Source: Armatimonadota bacterium (GTDB lineage Bacteria > Sysuimicrobiota > Sysuimicrobiia > Sysuimicrobiales > Sysuimicrobiaceae). From it: a stretch of DNA of 64,000 nt. Positions 48,007 through 57,436 of the stretch are shown here, piece after piece. The notes under the pieces were generated by a model. The model saw nothing but the letters and a program-made list of their open reading frames with translations. It was not told the origin of the DNA and searched no databases. How positions within the stretch are numbered: position 1 is the stretch's first letter; the number at the start of each line of letters is the position of its first letter. The position numbers were made by a program, and so were the translations under genes. The stretch covers positions 1 through 64,000 of the forward strand of contig JANXBY010000057.1 of NCBI GenBank assembly GCA_025060455.1. The letters are read 5' to 3'.

Positions 48007-49167
48007 GTGGTCGCACCCCACGGAGGCCAACTCGTGCAGCGGGTCGTCGAGGGTTCGCGGGCGGACTCCCTGCGGGCGGAGGCCAGCCGGCTGCCCGCGG
48101 TGACCCCGAGCCCGAAGGAGGCCGCCGACGTGGTGCTGGTGGCCAACGGCGCGTACAGCCCGCTCGTGGGCTTCATGGACCGCGAGACGTACCGGTCGGT
48201 CCTGCACACCCTCCACCTGCCGGACGGGCTGCCGTGGACGCTGCCCGTCACCCTCCCGGTGCCGGAGGAGTTGGCCCGCCGGCTGGGTGCAGCTAGCCGG
48301 CTGTCGGTACGGGCGCCGGGGCTGCTGGCGGTGGTGGAGGTCACGGAGGTGTACCGCCGCGAGCTGGAGGAGGAGGCGCTGGCGGTGTTCGGCACCACGG
48401 ATCCCACGCATCCGGGCGTGGCGCGGCTGCTGCGGGAGTCCCCCTGGACGGTGGCCGGGCCCCTGTGGTTGGTGGAGCGTCCCCGCGGTCCGTTTGCGGA
48501 CCGGGAGCTGGATCCCGTTCAGACCCGGGCGCACTTCGCGCAGGCGGGCTGGCGGACGGTCACCGCGTTCCAGACCCGCAACCCCGTCCACCGCGCCCAT
48601 GAGTACCTGCACAAGTGCGCCCTGGAAACCACGGACGGGCTGTTCCTGCACCCCCTGGTGGGGGAGACCAAGGACGACGACGTGCCCGCCGGGGTCCGCA
48701 TGCGCGCGTACGAGGTGCTGCTGGACCTGTACTACCCGAAGGACCGCGTCCTGCTGGCGGCGTTTCCCGCGGCCATGCGGTACGCGGGCCCGCGGGAGGC
48801 GGTGTTCCACGCCCTCGTGCGGAAGAACTACGGCTGCACCCACATCCTCATCGGCCGCGACCACGCAGGCGTCGGAGGCTTCTACGACCCGTACGCGGCT
48901 CACCGCATCTTCGATCGGTTCGACCCCGCCCGGCTGGGGATCACGCCGGTGTTCTTCGGGGAGGCGTTCTACTGCCGGCGGTGCGACGCCATGGCCACCG
49001 ACCGCAGCTGCCCGCACCCTACGGACGCCCGCGTGAATCCCAGCGGGACGTGGGTCCGGAGGCTGCTGCGTGCGGGCCAGCTGCCGCCGCCGCAGGTGAT
49101 GCGCCCGGAGGTGGCGCAGGTGCTGCGGGAGTACTACACGCAGCCGGTGGCCGAGCAGGCGGGCTAG
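48007..49167 (+). CDS. sat: Sulfate adenylyltransferase (ATP sulfurylase)
   Basis: It makes APS from sulfate and ATP. The 386-aa homo-oligomer-type Sat has VAPHGGQLVQRVVEG, the nucleotide motif QTRNPVHRAHEYLHK, HPLVGETKDDDVPAGVRM, YAGPREAVFHALVRKNYGCTHILIGRDHAGVG, FFGEAFYCRRC and GTWVRRLLRAGQLPP. The start is GTG 48007 with GGAGGAGG 6 bases upstream; the track start at 47983 lies before the ribosome site. It is the first structural gene of the sulfate operon. Confidence 0.94.
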   Translation: MVAPHGGQLVQRVVEGSRADSLRAEASRLPAVTPSPKEAADVVLVANGAYSPLVGFMDRETYRSVLHTLHLPDGLPWTLPVTLPVPEELARRLGAASRLSVRAPGLLAVVEVTEVYRRELEEEALAVFGTTDPTHPGVARLLRESPWTVAGPLWLVERPRGPFADRELDPVQTRAHFAQAGWRTVTAFQTRNPVHRAHEYLHKCALETTDGLFLHPLVGETKDDDVPAGVRMRAYEVLLDLYYPKDRVLLAAFPAAMRYAGPREAVFHALVRKNYGCTHILIGRDHAGVGGFYDPYAAHRIFDRFDPARLGITPVFFGEAFYCRRCDAMATDRSCPHPTDARVNPSGTWVRRLLRAGQLPPPQVMRPEVAQVLREYYTQPVAEQAG

Positions 49168-49182
49168 GAAGGGGGAGACGGG

Positions 49183-51108
49183 ATGGCACAGGTTCAGACC
49201 GGGCCGCAGGTCACGTGGGAGCTCGTGCTCAAGCGCAACTCCATCGAACGGCTCAAGCGGGAGAAGTTCCCCTTGGACATCGTGGACGAACTGCCAGACC
49301 TCATCGCGCGGGGCTACGAGGCCATCCCAGAGGAGGACATCGTGCGCCTCAACTGGTGGGGCCTCACCCACGACAAGCCGAAGGTGGGGACCTTCATGGT
49401 GCGCATCAAGGTCCCCGGGGGAAGGGTGCGGCCCGCGCAGCTGGTGGCTTTGGGGCAGGTCGCCCGCCGCTACGGCCGCAACTACGGAGAGCTCACCACC
49501 CGACAGGGCATCCAGCTGCACTGGGTGCGGCTGGAACAACTGCCGGAAGTCCTCTCCGCGGTACAGGCAACGGGGCTGACCACCGTGGGCGGGGAAGGCG
49601 ACACGGTCCGCAACGTGACCAGCTGCCCCGTGGCAGGGGTGGACCGCCAGGAGCTGTTTGACGTGCGCCCCGTGGTGGAGGCGGTGGCGCGGTTCTTCTA
49701 CGGCCACCGGGACTACAGCAACCTGCCCCGCAAGCACAAGTACACCATCAGCGCCTGCCCCGCCCAGTGCAACGCGCCGGAGATCCACGACGTGGCGTTG
49801 GTGGGCGTGCTGAAGGACGGCCGGCCGGGGTTCGCGGTGCGGGTGGGCGGAGGGCTATCGGCCACACCGCGGATCAGCCGGGACCTGGGGGTGTTCGTGC
49901 CCGCAGATCCTCCACACGGAGTGGTGGAGGTGCTGCGGGCCATCACCGACACCTGGCAGAACGACCTGCGGTACCGCCTGAGCCGCGCCAAGGCCCGGAT
50001 CAAGTTCATGGTGGACGACTACGGGCCGGAGGCGGTGCGGGCGATGGTGGAGGCCCGGCTGGGCTATCGCCTGGAGGACGGTCGCGCACCGGCGCCCACC
50101 CACGACACGGACCACCTGGGCGTGCACCCGCAGAAGCAACCGGGGTTGGTGTACGTGGGCGTTCCGGTGCCCATGGGGTGGATCACCGGAGATCAGCTGG
50201 TGGCCCTGGGCGAGCTGGTGGGCTCCTTCGGGGGAGAAGTGCGCTTCACCCGCACGCAGAACCTCATCGTCACCGACGTCCCGGAGGACCGGCTGCACTC
50301 CGTGGTGCGGGAGCTGGCGGCGGTCGGCCTCGACCCGAGCCGCAACCCCGTCTACGGTCGGTCGGTGGCGTGCACCGACCACCGCTTCTGCAACTACTCG
50401 GTGGCGGAGACCAAGGGCAAGCTCAAGGAGATCCTGGAGGAGCTGGAACGGCGGTTCGGGCGGGAGGTGGCGGATCTGCGCATCTACACCGACGGCTGCC
50501 CGCACGCGTGCGCCCACCACTGGGTCGGGGACATCGGCCTGCAGGGCACCACCACCCTGCACCCGGGGCGGGGCGTGCGGGTGGAGGCCTACGACGTGTG
50601 CCTGCGCGGCGGGCTCGGAACGCGGGCCGCCATCGGAAAGCCCCTGATCCGGCGCGTGCCGGAGGACCGGATCGTGGAGGTGGTGTGCCGGCTGCTGGAG
50701 GGGTGGCTGCGGGAGCGCCGGACGCGCGGGACGGGATTCGCCTTCCGGGACTTCGTGGACGCGCACACGGACGACCAGCTACAGGCCCTGGCGCTCGGAG
50801 AAGGGGCAGGGGACGAGGCCGCGCCGCGGCGGCCGGTGGTGCGCGTGCCCGGCATGCTCCTGCCCTACAGCGAGGGCGCCGACCGGTTGGAGGTGGACGC
50901 CCGCACCGTGCGGGAAGCCTTGGAGGTCCTGCGGGCCCGCTACCCGCAGCTGGTGGCGCAGGTCCTCACGCCCGACGGGCAGGTCCACCCGAGCGTCAAC
51001 CTGTTCGTGGGCGAGGAGGACGTGCGGGGACTGGGAGGGCTGGACGCGCCCCTGCGTCCGGGCGAGGAGCTCACTATCCTCCCCGCCCTGGCGGGCGGTG
51101 GTGCGTGA
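49183..51108 (+). CDS. Siroheme sulfite (or nitrite) reductase fused to a C-terminal MoaD/ThiS-like sulfur carrier
   Basis: Residues 1 to about 545 of this 641-aa protein form a siroheme/4Fe-4S reductase with two repeats (ELTTRQGIQLHWVRLEQLPEVL; KYTISACPAQCNAPEIHDVAL) and cluster cysteines CTDHRFC and CPHAC. Residues about 552-641 form a ubiquitin-like domain of the MoaD/ThiS/CysO family (VDARTVREALEVLRARYP; PDGQVHPSVNLFVGEEDVRGLGGLDAPLRPGEELTILPALAGGGA). The operon (sat, cysH, cysC, siroheme genes) argues for sulfite reduction, although CTxxxFC...ETK also resembles nitrite reductases. The tail could accept the sulfide as a thiocarboxylate. GGGA at the end, not GG, suggests trimming or an altered tail. 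Confidence 0.9.
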   Translation: MAQVQTGPQVTWELVLKRNSIERLKREKFPLDIVDELPDLIARGYEAIPEEDIVRLNWWGLTHDKPKVGTFMVRIKVPGGRVRPAQLVALGQVARRYGRNYGELTTRQGIQLHWVRLEQLPEVLSAVQATGLTTVGGEGDTVRNVTSCPVAGVDRQELFDVRPVVEAVARFFYGHRDYSNLPRKHKYTISACPAQCNAPEIHDVALVGVLKDGRPGFAVRVGGGLSATPRISRDLGVFVPADPPHGVVEVLRAITDTWQNDLRYRLSRAKARIKFMVDDYGPEAVRAMVEARLGYRLEDGRAPAPTHDTDHLGVHPQKQPGLVYVGVPVPMGWITGDQLVALGELVGSFGGEVRFTRTQNLIVTDVPEDRLHSVVRELAAVGLDPSRNPVYGRSVACTDHRFCNYSVAETKGKLKEILEELERRFGREVADLRIYTDGCPHACAHHWVGDIGLQGTTTLHPGRGVRVEAYDVCLRGGLGTRAAIGKPLIRRVPEDRIVEVVCRLLEGWLRERRTRGTGFAFRDFVDAHTDDQLQALALGEGAGDEAAPRRPVVRVPGMLLPYSEGADRLEVDARTVREALEVLRARYPQLVAQVLTPDGQVHPSVNLFVGEEDVRGLGGLDAPLRPGEELTILPALAGGGA

Positions 51109-51118
51109 GGAGGGCGAG

Positions 51119-51919
51119 ATGGCGAGGGTTTTGGCCTTCGACGACCTGCAGATCGGAGAGATCGCCCTGGAGCTGGACGACCGGGAGCCCCAGGAGGTGA
51201 TCGCGTGGGCCCTGGAGACGTTCGGCGACCGGGTGGCGGTGGTGACCGCCCTCCAGGCGGAGGGGATGGCCATCCTGGACATGGCCACGCGGCTGCGGCC
51301 GGACGTGCGGGTGCTCACCGTGGACACCGGACGCCTCCCCCAGGCCACGTACGCGTTCCTGGACCGGGTACGGGAACACTACCCGCGGGCAAAGTTCCAG
51401 GTCCTGTTCCCGGACCACCGGGAGGTGGAGGCTATGGTGCAGCGGCACGGGGTCAACCTCTTCTACCGATCGGTGCCCCTGCGGCTGCTGTGCTGCCAGG
51501 TGCGGAAAGTCCGGCCCCTGGTCCGGGGCCTGGAGCAGCTGGACGCGTGGATCACCGGGCTGCGGCGTGAGCAGTGGGCGTCCCGGGCCAACATCCGCAA
51601 GGTGGAGCTGGACCACGATCACGACGGCATCGTGAAGGTCAACCCCCTCGCGGACTGGACCAAGGAGGAGGTGTGGGAGTACCTGTACGCGCACGGGGTG
51701 CCCGTCCACCCGCTGTACGAGCAGGGGTACACCAGCATCGGCTGCGACCCGTGCACGCGGCCAATCCAGCCCGGCGAGGACGACCGGGCGGGCCGGTGGT
51801 GGTGGGAGGAGGGCGCCCCGAAGGAGTGCGGGATCCACTGCCCCATCGAGACGGGCGGGTTCGAGCATGAGGCCCACGCCATCCTGGGCGAAGCCCACCG
51901 GGAGGAGGTGTGGCGGTGA
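51119..51919 (+). CDS. cysH: Adenylylsulfate/phosphoadenylylsulfate reductase (4Fe-4S type)
   Basis: The 266-aa protein of the PAPS-reductase superfamily has [52 protein letters not shown] (CC pair), [53 protein letters not shown] and the C-terminal catalytic ECGIHC. The CC...CxxC set marks the Fe-S class, which usually reduces APS. It delivers sulfite to the downstream reductase. ATG 51119 follows GAGGAGGG. Its stop overlaps cysC by GTGA. Confidence 0.93.
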   Translation: MARVLAFDDLQIGEIALELDDREPQEVIAWALETFGDRVAVVTALQAEGMAILDMATRLRPDVRVLTVDTGRLPQATYAFLDRVREHYPRAKFQVLFPDHREVEAMVQRHGVNLFYRSVPLRLLCCQVRKVRPLVRGLEQLDAWITGLRREQWASRANIRKVELDHDHDGIVKVNPLADWTKEEVWEYLYAHGVPVHPLYEQGYTSIGCDPCTRPIQPGEDDRAGRWWWEEGAPKECGIHCPIETGGFEHEAHAILGEAHREEVWR

Positions 51920-52938
51920 CGGAGGCGACGTCGCACGTGGACCGGGAGTCCGCGGAGCTGCTGGCGGAGGAGGTGGAGGCGCTGGCCCGGGCGCTGCCCG
52001 AGCCGCAGCGGGAGCGGGCGCGGGCGGCGTCGGAACGGCTGCGGCGCGGCGAGTTCCCCGAGGATCTGGTGGACGTGGTGGAGTCTGCGGTGGCCCTCTC
52101 CCTGCAGACGGGCCGGGCGCGACGGCGCTACCGGGCAGAGGGGGAGCGGCTGCTCACCCAGGTCCTGTGGCGCACCCCACGCGGTCAGGCCCTGCAGCGC
52201 CGACTGGAGGCTACCAACCGGGCGCTGCAGGCCCTGCGGGGCCGACGCCTGGACAGCGTGCGGGTGGCCGCCCGCACCCTGGGCGACTACTCCGTGGTGC
52301 TCCGGGCAGAGGGCGTGGCGCTGACGCTTGCCGCCCGGGCCGACGGGGTGGAGCTGGAGAGCGTGTCGGTGGACGGTGAGCGGGACCAGACCCGTGGGGT
52401 GTGCGTCTGGCTCACGGGGCTTCCCGGCGCGGGCAAGAGCACGCTGGCAGAGCTTGTGGCGGAGCGCCTGCGCGAGGTCGGACGCCCGGTGGAAGTACTC
52501 GACGGCGACGCGGTGCGGCAGCACTTCTCCCGCGGGCTGGGGTTTTCCCGAGAAGACCGGGTAGAAAACGTGCGGCGGGTGGCCTATGTGGCCGGGCTGC
52601 TGGTCCGGCACGGGATCGTGGTGCTGGCCGCCCTCATCTCGCCCTACCGGGATGCCCGCGCCCAGGCGCGGGAGCTGGTGGGCCCTGACTTCCTGGAGGT
52701 GTACGTGCGCTGTCCGCTGGACGTCCTGGTGGCCCGCGACCCCAAGGGGTTGTACGCACGCGCCCTGCGCGGCGAGATCCCCAACTTCACGGGCGTCAGC
52801 GACCCGTACGAGGAGCCGGAGTCGCCCGACCTGGTGGTGGACACTCACCGCGAGATCCCGGCGGAGGCCGCGGCCCGAATCGTGCGGCTGTTGGAGGCGC
52901 GGGGCTACCTGGCCACGGGAAGCGGAGGGCCGGTGTGA
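51916..52938 (+). CDS. cysC: Adenylylsulfate kinase with a long N-terminal helical extension
   Basis: The 340-aa protein is about 150 residues longer than a plain CysC. The C-terminal half is APS kinase: [116 protein letters not shown]. The N-terminal part (about 1-155) is helical, charged and not recognised. CysC turns APS into PAPS, which seems redundant if CysH uses APS directly; CysH may take both. GTG 51916 is favoured over 51910 by ribosome-site spacing. Confidence 0.9.
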   Translation: MTEATSHVDRESAELLAEEVEALARALPEPQRERARAASERLRRGEFPEDLVDVVESAVALSLQTGRARRRYRAEGERLLTQVLWRTPRGQALQRRLEATNRALQALRGRRLDSVRVAARTLGDYSVVLRAEGVALTLAARADGVELESVSVDGERDQTRGVCVWLTGLPGAGKSTLAELVAERLREVGRPVEVLDGDAVRQHFSRGLGFSREDRVENVRRVAYVAGLLVRHGIVVLAALISPYRDARAQARELVGPDFLEVYVRCPLDVLVARDPKGLYARALRGEIPNFTGVSDPYEEPESPDLVVDTHREIPAEAAARIVRLLEARGYLATGSGGPV

Positions 52939-53738
52939 GCTGGCGGGTGGTGCTCCTGGAGTCGCGGTGGCCGCAGGTGCTGGCGGACCTGGTCCGCCGG
53001 CAAGGGTGGGAACCGGTGTGCGCGCCGGCGGTGGAGGAGGTGCCCGTGCCTGCGGAGGAGGTGGCGGACCCGCTGCGCCGCCTGTGCGCCCTGGAGGTGG
53101 ACTGGGCGGTGTTCCTCACCGGTGTGGGGGTGGAGAGGCTGTACGACGCCGCGCAGCAGCTCAAGCTGACCGAGGCGTTCGTGCGAGCCCTGCAGCGGGT
53201 GCCGGTGGCGGTCCGCGGCCCTAAGCCCGTGGCGGTCCTGGGGCGGTGGGGCGTACACCCGCGGTTGTCGGCGCCCTCCCCACACACCACCGAGGAGCTG
53301 TGCGCTGCTCTGGCGGCGGTGGATCTGTCGGGGCGGCGGGTGTTCGTCCAGCACTACGGCGAGCCCAACGCCCGTCTGCGGGACTTCCTCCTGGTCCGTG
53401 GCGCGGAGGTGGTGGACGCGTTGCCGTACCGGTGGGCGTTGCCCCAGGACACCGCGCCGCTCGCTTCCGCGGTGCGGGCGCTGGTGGCGGGCGAAGCGGA
53501 CGCCCTGGTGGTCACCAGCCGGCCGCAGGTCCTGCACCTGTTCGCGGTGGCGGAGCAGCAGGGACTCCATACAGCGCTGCGGGAGGCTCTCAACGGGCCG
53601 GTGGTGGTGGCCGCGGTGGGGCCCACGAGCCAGCGGACGCTGGAGTCGTTCGGAGTCCGGGTGACGCTGACGCCTGAGCACCCCAAGATGCGACCGCTGG
53701 TGGCGGCCTTGGCGTCCCACTGGGCGGGTCAGGCATGA
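52935..53738 (+). CDS. hemD: Uroporphyrinogen-III synthase
   Basis: The 267-aa HemD-like protein has two Rossmann-like lobes: [94 protein letters not shown] and [19 protein letters not shown]. Its place between cysC and two siroheme genes indicates that it feeds siroheme synthesis for the sulfite reductase. It overlaps both neighbours by 4 bases. Confidence 0.88.
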   Translation: MSWRVVLLESRWPQVLADLVRRQGWEPVCAPAVEEVPVPAEEVADPLRRLCALEVDWAVFLTGVGVERLYDAAQQLKLTEAFVRALQRVPVAVRGPKPVAVLGRWGVHPRLSAPSPHTTEELCAALAAVDLSGRRVFVQHYGEPNARLRDFLLVRGAEVVDALPYRWALPQDTAPLASAVRALVAGEADALVVTSRPQVLHLFAVAEQQGLHTALREALNGPVVVAAVGPTSQRTLESFGVRVTLTPEHPKMRPLVAALASHWAGQA

Positions 53739-54370
53739 CGGTCTACCCCCTGTTCGTGGATTTGCGGGGCCGCCGCTGCGTGGTGGTGGGAGGGAGCCCC
53801 CCGGCAGAGGCCAAGGTGGCGGCGCTGCTGGAGTGCGGCGCGGACGTGGTGGTGGTGAGCCCTCGGGTCACAGAACGGCTGCAGGCGTGGGCGGCCCAAG
53901 GCCGCGTGCGTTGGGAAGCCAGGCCGTACCGGACCGGCGACCTGGAAGGAGCGTGGCTGGTGGTCTCGGCGCCCGACGACCGGGAGGTGAACGCCCGGGT
54001 GTGGGAGGAAGCGCAGGCGCGGGGGGTGTGGATGAACGCCGTGGACGACCCGCCACACTGCAGCTTCATCGCGCCCGCGGTATACCGCCAGGGGGCTTTG
54101 GTGGTGGCGGTGTGCACCTCGGGCAGGGCTCCGGCCCTCGCCGTGCGCCTGCGGGATCGGTTCGCCGCCCAGCTGGGGCCGGAGTACGCGGCGTTCCTGG
54201 AGCTGGCGGGCGAGCTGCGGGAGGAGCTGGCCCGCAGGATCCCGGAGTTCCACCGCCGCCGTGAAGCCTGGTACCGGATCGTGGACTCCGACGTGCTGGA
54301 CTGGCTGCGGGCCGGCCAGCAGGAGCGGGCCCGGCAGCGCCTCCTGCAGCTGTTGGAGGAAGGTGCGTGA
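53735..54370 (+). CDS. Precorrin-2 dehydrogenase / sirohydrochlorin ferrochelatase (CysG N-terminal type)
   Basis: The 211-aa protein matches the N-terminal part of CysG and stand-alone Met8/SirC enzymes: YPLFVDLRGRRCVVVGGSPPAEAKVAALLECGADVVVVSPRV, WLVVSAPDDREVNARVWEEAQARGVWMNAVDDPPHCSFIAPAVYRQGALVVAVCTSGRAPALAVRLRDRF. It oxidises precorrin-2 to sirohydrochlorin and may insert iron to make siroheme. ATG 53735 overlaps the hemD stop and its end overlaps cobA. Confidence 0.93.
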   Translation: MTVYPLFVDLRGRRCVVVGGSPPAEAKVAALLECGADVVVVSPRVTERLQAWAAQGRVRWEARPYRTGDLEGAWLVVSAPDDREVNARVWEEAQARGVWMNAVDDPPHCSFIAPAVYRQGALVVAVCTSGRAPALAVRLRDRFAAQLGPEYAAFLELAGELREELARRIPEFHRRREAWYRIVDSDVLDWLRAGQQERARQRLLQLLEEGA

Positions 54371-55128
54371 GCGGGAAGGTGTTCCTGGTGGGTGCGGGTC
54401 CGGGTGACCCCGAACTCATCACGGTGCGGGGGCTTCGGGTGCTGCGGGAGGCGGACGTGGTGGTGTACGACCGCTTGGTGCACCCTGCGCTGGTGGATGA
54501 GGCGCCCGCGGGCGCGGAGCGGGTGTACGCGGGCAAGCACCCAGGAGGGCTGCGCACTTCCCAGGAGCAGATCGTGCAGGTGCTGGTGGACCGGGCCCGG
54601 AGGGGCCTTCGGGTGGTCCGGCTGAAGGGTGGAGACCCGTTCGTGTTCGGCCGCGGCGGCGAGGAGGTGGAAGCACTCCGGGAAGCAGGCGTGCCGTACG
54701 AGGTGGTCCCCGGCGTCACCGCCGCGGTGGCCGTGCCAGCTGCCGCGCAGATCCCCGTGACCCACCGGGAACGGGCGTCTGCCTTCGCGGTGGTCACCGG
54801 TCACGCCTGTGAGGCCTCTCCAGGAGTGGACTGGTCGGCCCTCGTACGCGTTCCCACCCTGGTGGTGCTCATGGGCCTGCGGCGGCTCCCTCAGGTGGTG
54901 GACCAGCTCCTGGCCGCGGGGGCGGAGCCGGACACGCCCGTGGCCATGGTCGCCCGCGGGACGCTGCCGGACCAGCGTGTGGTCGTCGCAACCCTGGGCA
55001 CCGTGGTGGAGGACGTGCAGCGGGCGGGGCTGCAGCCGCCGGCCACCCTCGTGGTCGGCCGGGTGGTGCAGCTTGCCCGGGAGGCGGGCGCGTGGGGTCC
55101 AACAGGCTTCGCGGCGGGACGGGCGTGA
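54367..55128 (+). CDS. cobA: Uroporphyrinogen-III C-methyltransferase
   Basis: The 253-aa SUMT makes precorrin-2 with two SAM. Motifs are VFLVGAGPGDPELITVRGLRVLREADVVVYDRLV, RVVRLKGGDPFVFGRGGEEVEALREAGVPYEVVPGVTAAVAVPAAAQIPVTHRE, LVVLMGL and PVAMVARGTLPDQRVVVATLGTV. GTG 54367 overlaps the previous gene. With HemD and the dehydrogenase it completes siroheme synthesis inside the sulfur operon. Confidence 0.95.
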   Translation: MSGKVFLVGAGPGDPELITVRGLRVLREADVVVYDRLVHPALVDEAPAGAERVYAGKHPGGLRTSQEQIVQVLVDRARRGLRVVRLKGGDPFVFGRGGEEVEALREAGVPYEVVPGVTAAVAVPAAAQIPVTHRERASAFAVVTGHACEASPGVDWSALVRVPTLVVLMGLRRLPQVVDQLLAAGAEPDTPVAMVARGTLPDQRVVVATLGTVVEDVQRAGLQPPATLVVGRVVQLAREAGAWGPTGFAAGRA

Positions 55129-55141
55129 CGGAGGAGTGTGG

Positions 55142-55885
55142 ATGCTACTGCTCCTGGTGGCCCTGGCGTTTGGCGCCGGGTTTGTGGACACCGCCCTGGG
55201 GATGGGGTACGGGACGGTCCTCGGTCCGCTGCTGCTGGCGGCGGGCTACCGACTGCCAGAAGCCGTCCCGGCCCTCCTGCTCTCCCAGGTGGTCGCTGGG
55301 CTGGTGGGTGCGCGCTTCCACCACGCCAACGGCAACGCGTCATTTGGCCGGAACTCCGCACACCTGCGGGTTGCCACGGTCCTGATCGGTGCGGGTCTCG
55401 TGGGTGGGGCCGCGGGACCCTGGCTGGCAGGCCGCGTCCCCGAGTTCGTGGTACGGGCGTACATGGGGCTCATGATCGCGGGACTGGGCGCGTGGCTCCT
55501 GGTGGGCCGGCAGCCCCGCAACTTCTCCTGGGGCCGCTTGGTGGCCGTCGGTGCCCTGGCGTCGGTGAACAAAGGGCTCACCGGCGGCGGCTACGGACCC
55601 CTCATCGCTGGCGGGCAGATAGTGGCGGGACTGGACCCCAAAGCGGCGGTGGCCGTGACCAACCTCGCGGAGGCGGTGGTTTCCCTGGCCGCGGTGGGCG
55701 GCTACGCGTGGTGGTTTTCGGGCGCGTGGCGGTGGGAGCTGGTGTTGGCGGTGACGTGCGGGGCGGTGCTGGCAGTACCGCTGGGTGCGCGGACGGTCCG
55801 GCGGGCGGAGGCCGGACGGCTTCGCCGGTGGGTGGCAGGTGTTACCGTCTGCCTTGGGCTCCTGGTCCTGACGTCCGTCGCGTAG
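55142..55885 (+). CDS. TSUP-family (TauE/SafE) permease
   Basis: The 247-aa membrane protein has about seven or eight helices and the family features LAFGAGFVDTALGMGYGTVLGPLLLAAGYRLPEAVPALLLSQVVAGLVGA, GPWLAGRVPEFVVRAYMGLMIAGLGAWLLV and ASVNKGLTGGGYGPLIAGGQIVAGLDPKAAVAVTNLAEAVVS. TSUP proteins carry sulfur anions. As the last gene of the sulfate operon it probably imports sulfate or exports sulfite; no other sulfate transporter is present. ATG 55142 has GGAGG 7 bases upstream. Confidence 0.9.
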   Translation: MLLLLVALAFGAGFVDTALGMGYGTVLGPLLLAAGYRLPEAVPALLLSQVVAGLVGARFHHANGNASFGRNSAHLRVATVLIGAGLVGGAAGPWLAGRVPEFVVRAYMGLMIAGLGAWLLVGRQPRNFSWGRLVAVGALASVNKGLTGGGYGPLIAGGQIVAGLDPKAAVAVTNLAEAVVSLAAVGGYAWWFSGAWRWELVLAVTCGAVLAVPLGARTVRRAEAGRLRRWVAGVTVCLGLLVLTSVA

Positions 55886-55899
55886 TGCGCCCGGATCCC

Positions 55900-55928
55900 T
55901 TGACACCCCGGAACGGCGGTGCTAAAAG
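55900..55928 (+). promoter_or_regulatory. Promoter of the rhodanese operon
   Basis: TTGACA (55900-55905), a 17-base spacer and TAAAAG (55923-55928). The predicted start is within a few bases of the leader-peptide ATG, so its translation may be nearly leaderless. Confidence 0.8.
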
Positions 55929-55937
55929 AGACGGAGC

Positions 55938-56018
55938 ATGAAGTGGCAACGTTACGCACCGCGCAGCTGCATCTGTCCGTGGCGGAGGCGGGGTCTGCCT
56001 TCGCTGCGCCCCTTGTAA
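55938..56018 (+). CDS. Leader peptide with Cys-Ile-Cys-Pro motif, upstream of the rhodanese gene
   Basis: A 26-codon ORF (ATG 55938, TAA 56016) encodes MKWQRYAPRSCICPWRRRGLPSLRPL. It shares MK at the start and R-x-CICP-x-R with the peptide before sat, with an identical TGCATCTGTCC block. A strong terminator follows 36 bases after its stop, making a transcription attenuator controlled by translation of the Cys codons plausible. The peptide itself is unlikely to have another function. Confidence 0.7.
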   Translation: MKWQRYAPRSCICPWRRRGLPSLRPL

Positions 56019-56054
56019 GCACCCGCGAAGCCAACCCTGTCTCCGCTGAGCCGT

Positions 56055-56082
56055 GCCCAGGTCGGCACCTGGGCTTTTCTGT
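56055..56082 (+). terminator. Attenuator terminator between leader peptide and rhodanese gene
   Basis: GCCCAGGT-cggc-ACCTGGGC is a perfect 8-bp stem with a tetraloop, followed by TTTTCTGTCT. It lies between the leader peptide and the rhodanese ribosome site, inside one transcription unit, so it is probably conditional. Confidence 0.8.
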
Positions 56083-56126
56083 CTCTCAAGCTTTCAAAGG
56101 TCCGTGCGCCCGAGGAGGTGACAGGA

Positions 56127-56986
<860 letters not shown>

Positions 56987-56990
<4 letters not shown>

Positions 56991-57436
56991 GGGACTTGCG
57001 TCGGGTAGACCATAACGCCCTGCGGACCAACCAGGCCTGCGTGGTGGGCTTCACGGTTCTGGCATTCCTGCTGGACTGGCCGTGGCTGGTGGCGCTGGTG
57101 GCGGCGGTGATGCTGGTGGGGACCGCGGACCCGCGGCTGGCGCTGTTCCAGCAGGCCTACCACCAGTGGCTGAAGGGCCGGGTCCTACAGCCCGACGAGC
57201 GGGAAGACGACCCCCTGCCGCACCGGTTCGCGCAGGGGATGGCGGGAAGCGTGCTGCTGCTGGCCGCGTTGAGCCTGTGGGGCGGATATATCCTCCTCGG
57301 CTGGATCCTCGCGTGGCTGGTGGTGGTCCTGGCCGCGGTCAACCTGTTGTTCGGATTCTGCGCGGGCTGCTTCGTGTTTTACCAACTGGCCCGCCGGGGG
57401 TTTGTGCGCAGCGGTTCGGCGCACGGAGGGTCGTGA
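56987..57436 (+). CDS. DUF4395 family membrane protein
   Basis: The 149-aa protein has paired membrane helices ([97 protein letters not shown]). The conserved Cys pair in FGFCAGCF sits in the second membrane hairpin. The family often accompanies thioredoxin and sulfurtransferase genes, suggesting passage of sulfur or reducing equivalents across the membrane; the mechanism is unknown. GTG 56987 overlaps the rhodanese stop. Confidence 0.9.

Noticed and set aside
47896-49788. 630-aa minus-strand ORF opposite sat and sir
   Set aside because: Antisense shadow; the plus strand encodes well-conserved ATP sulfurylase and sulfite reductase.
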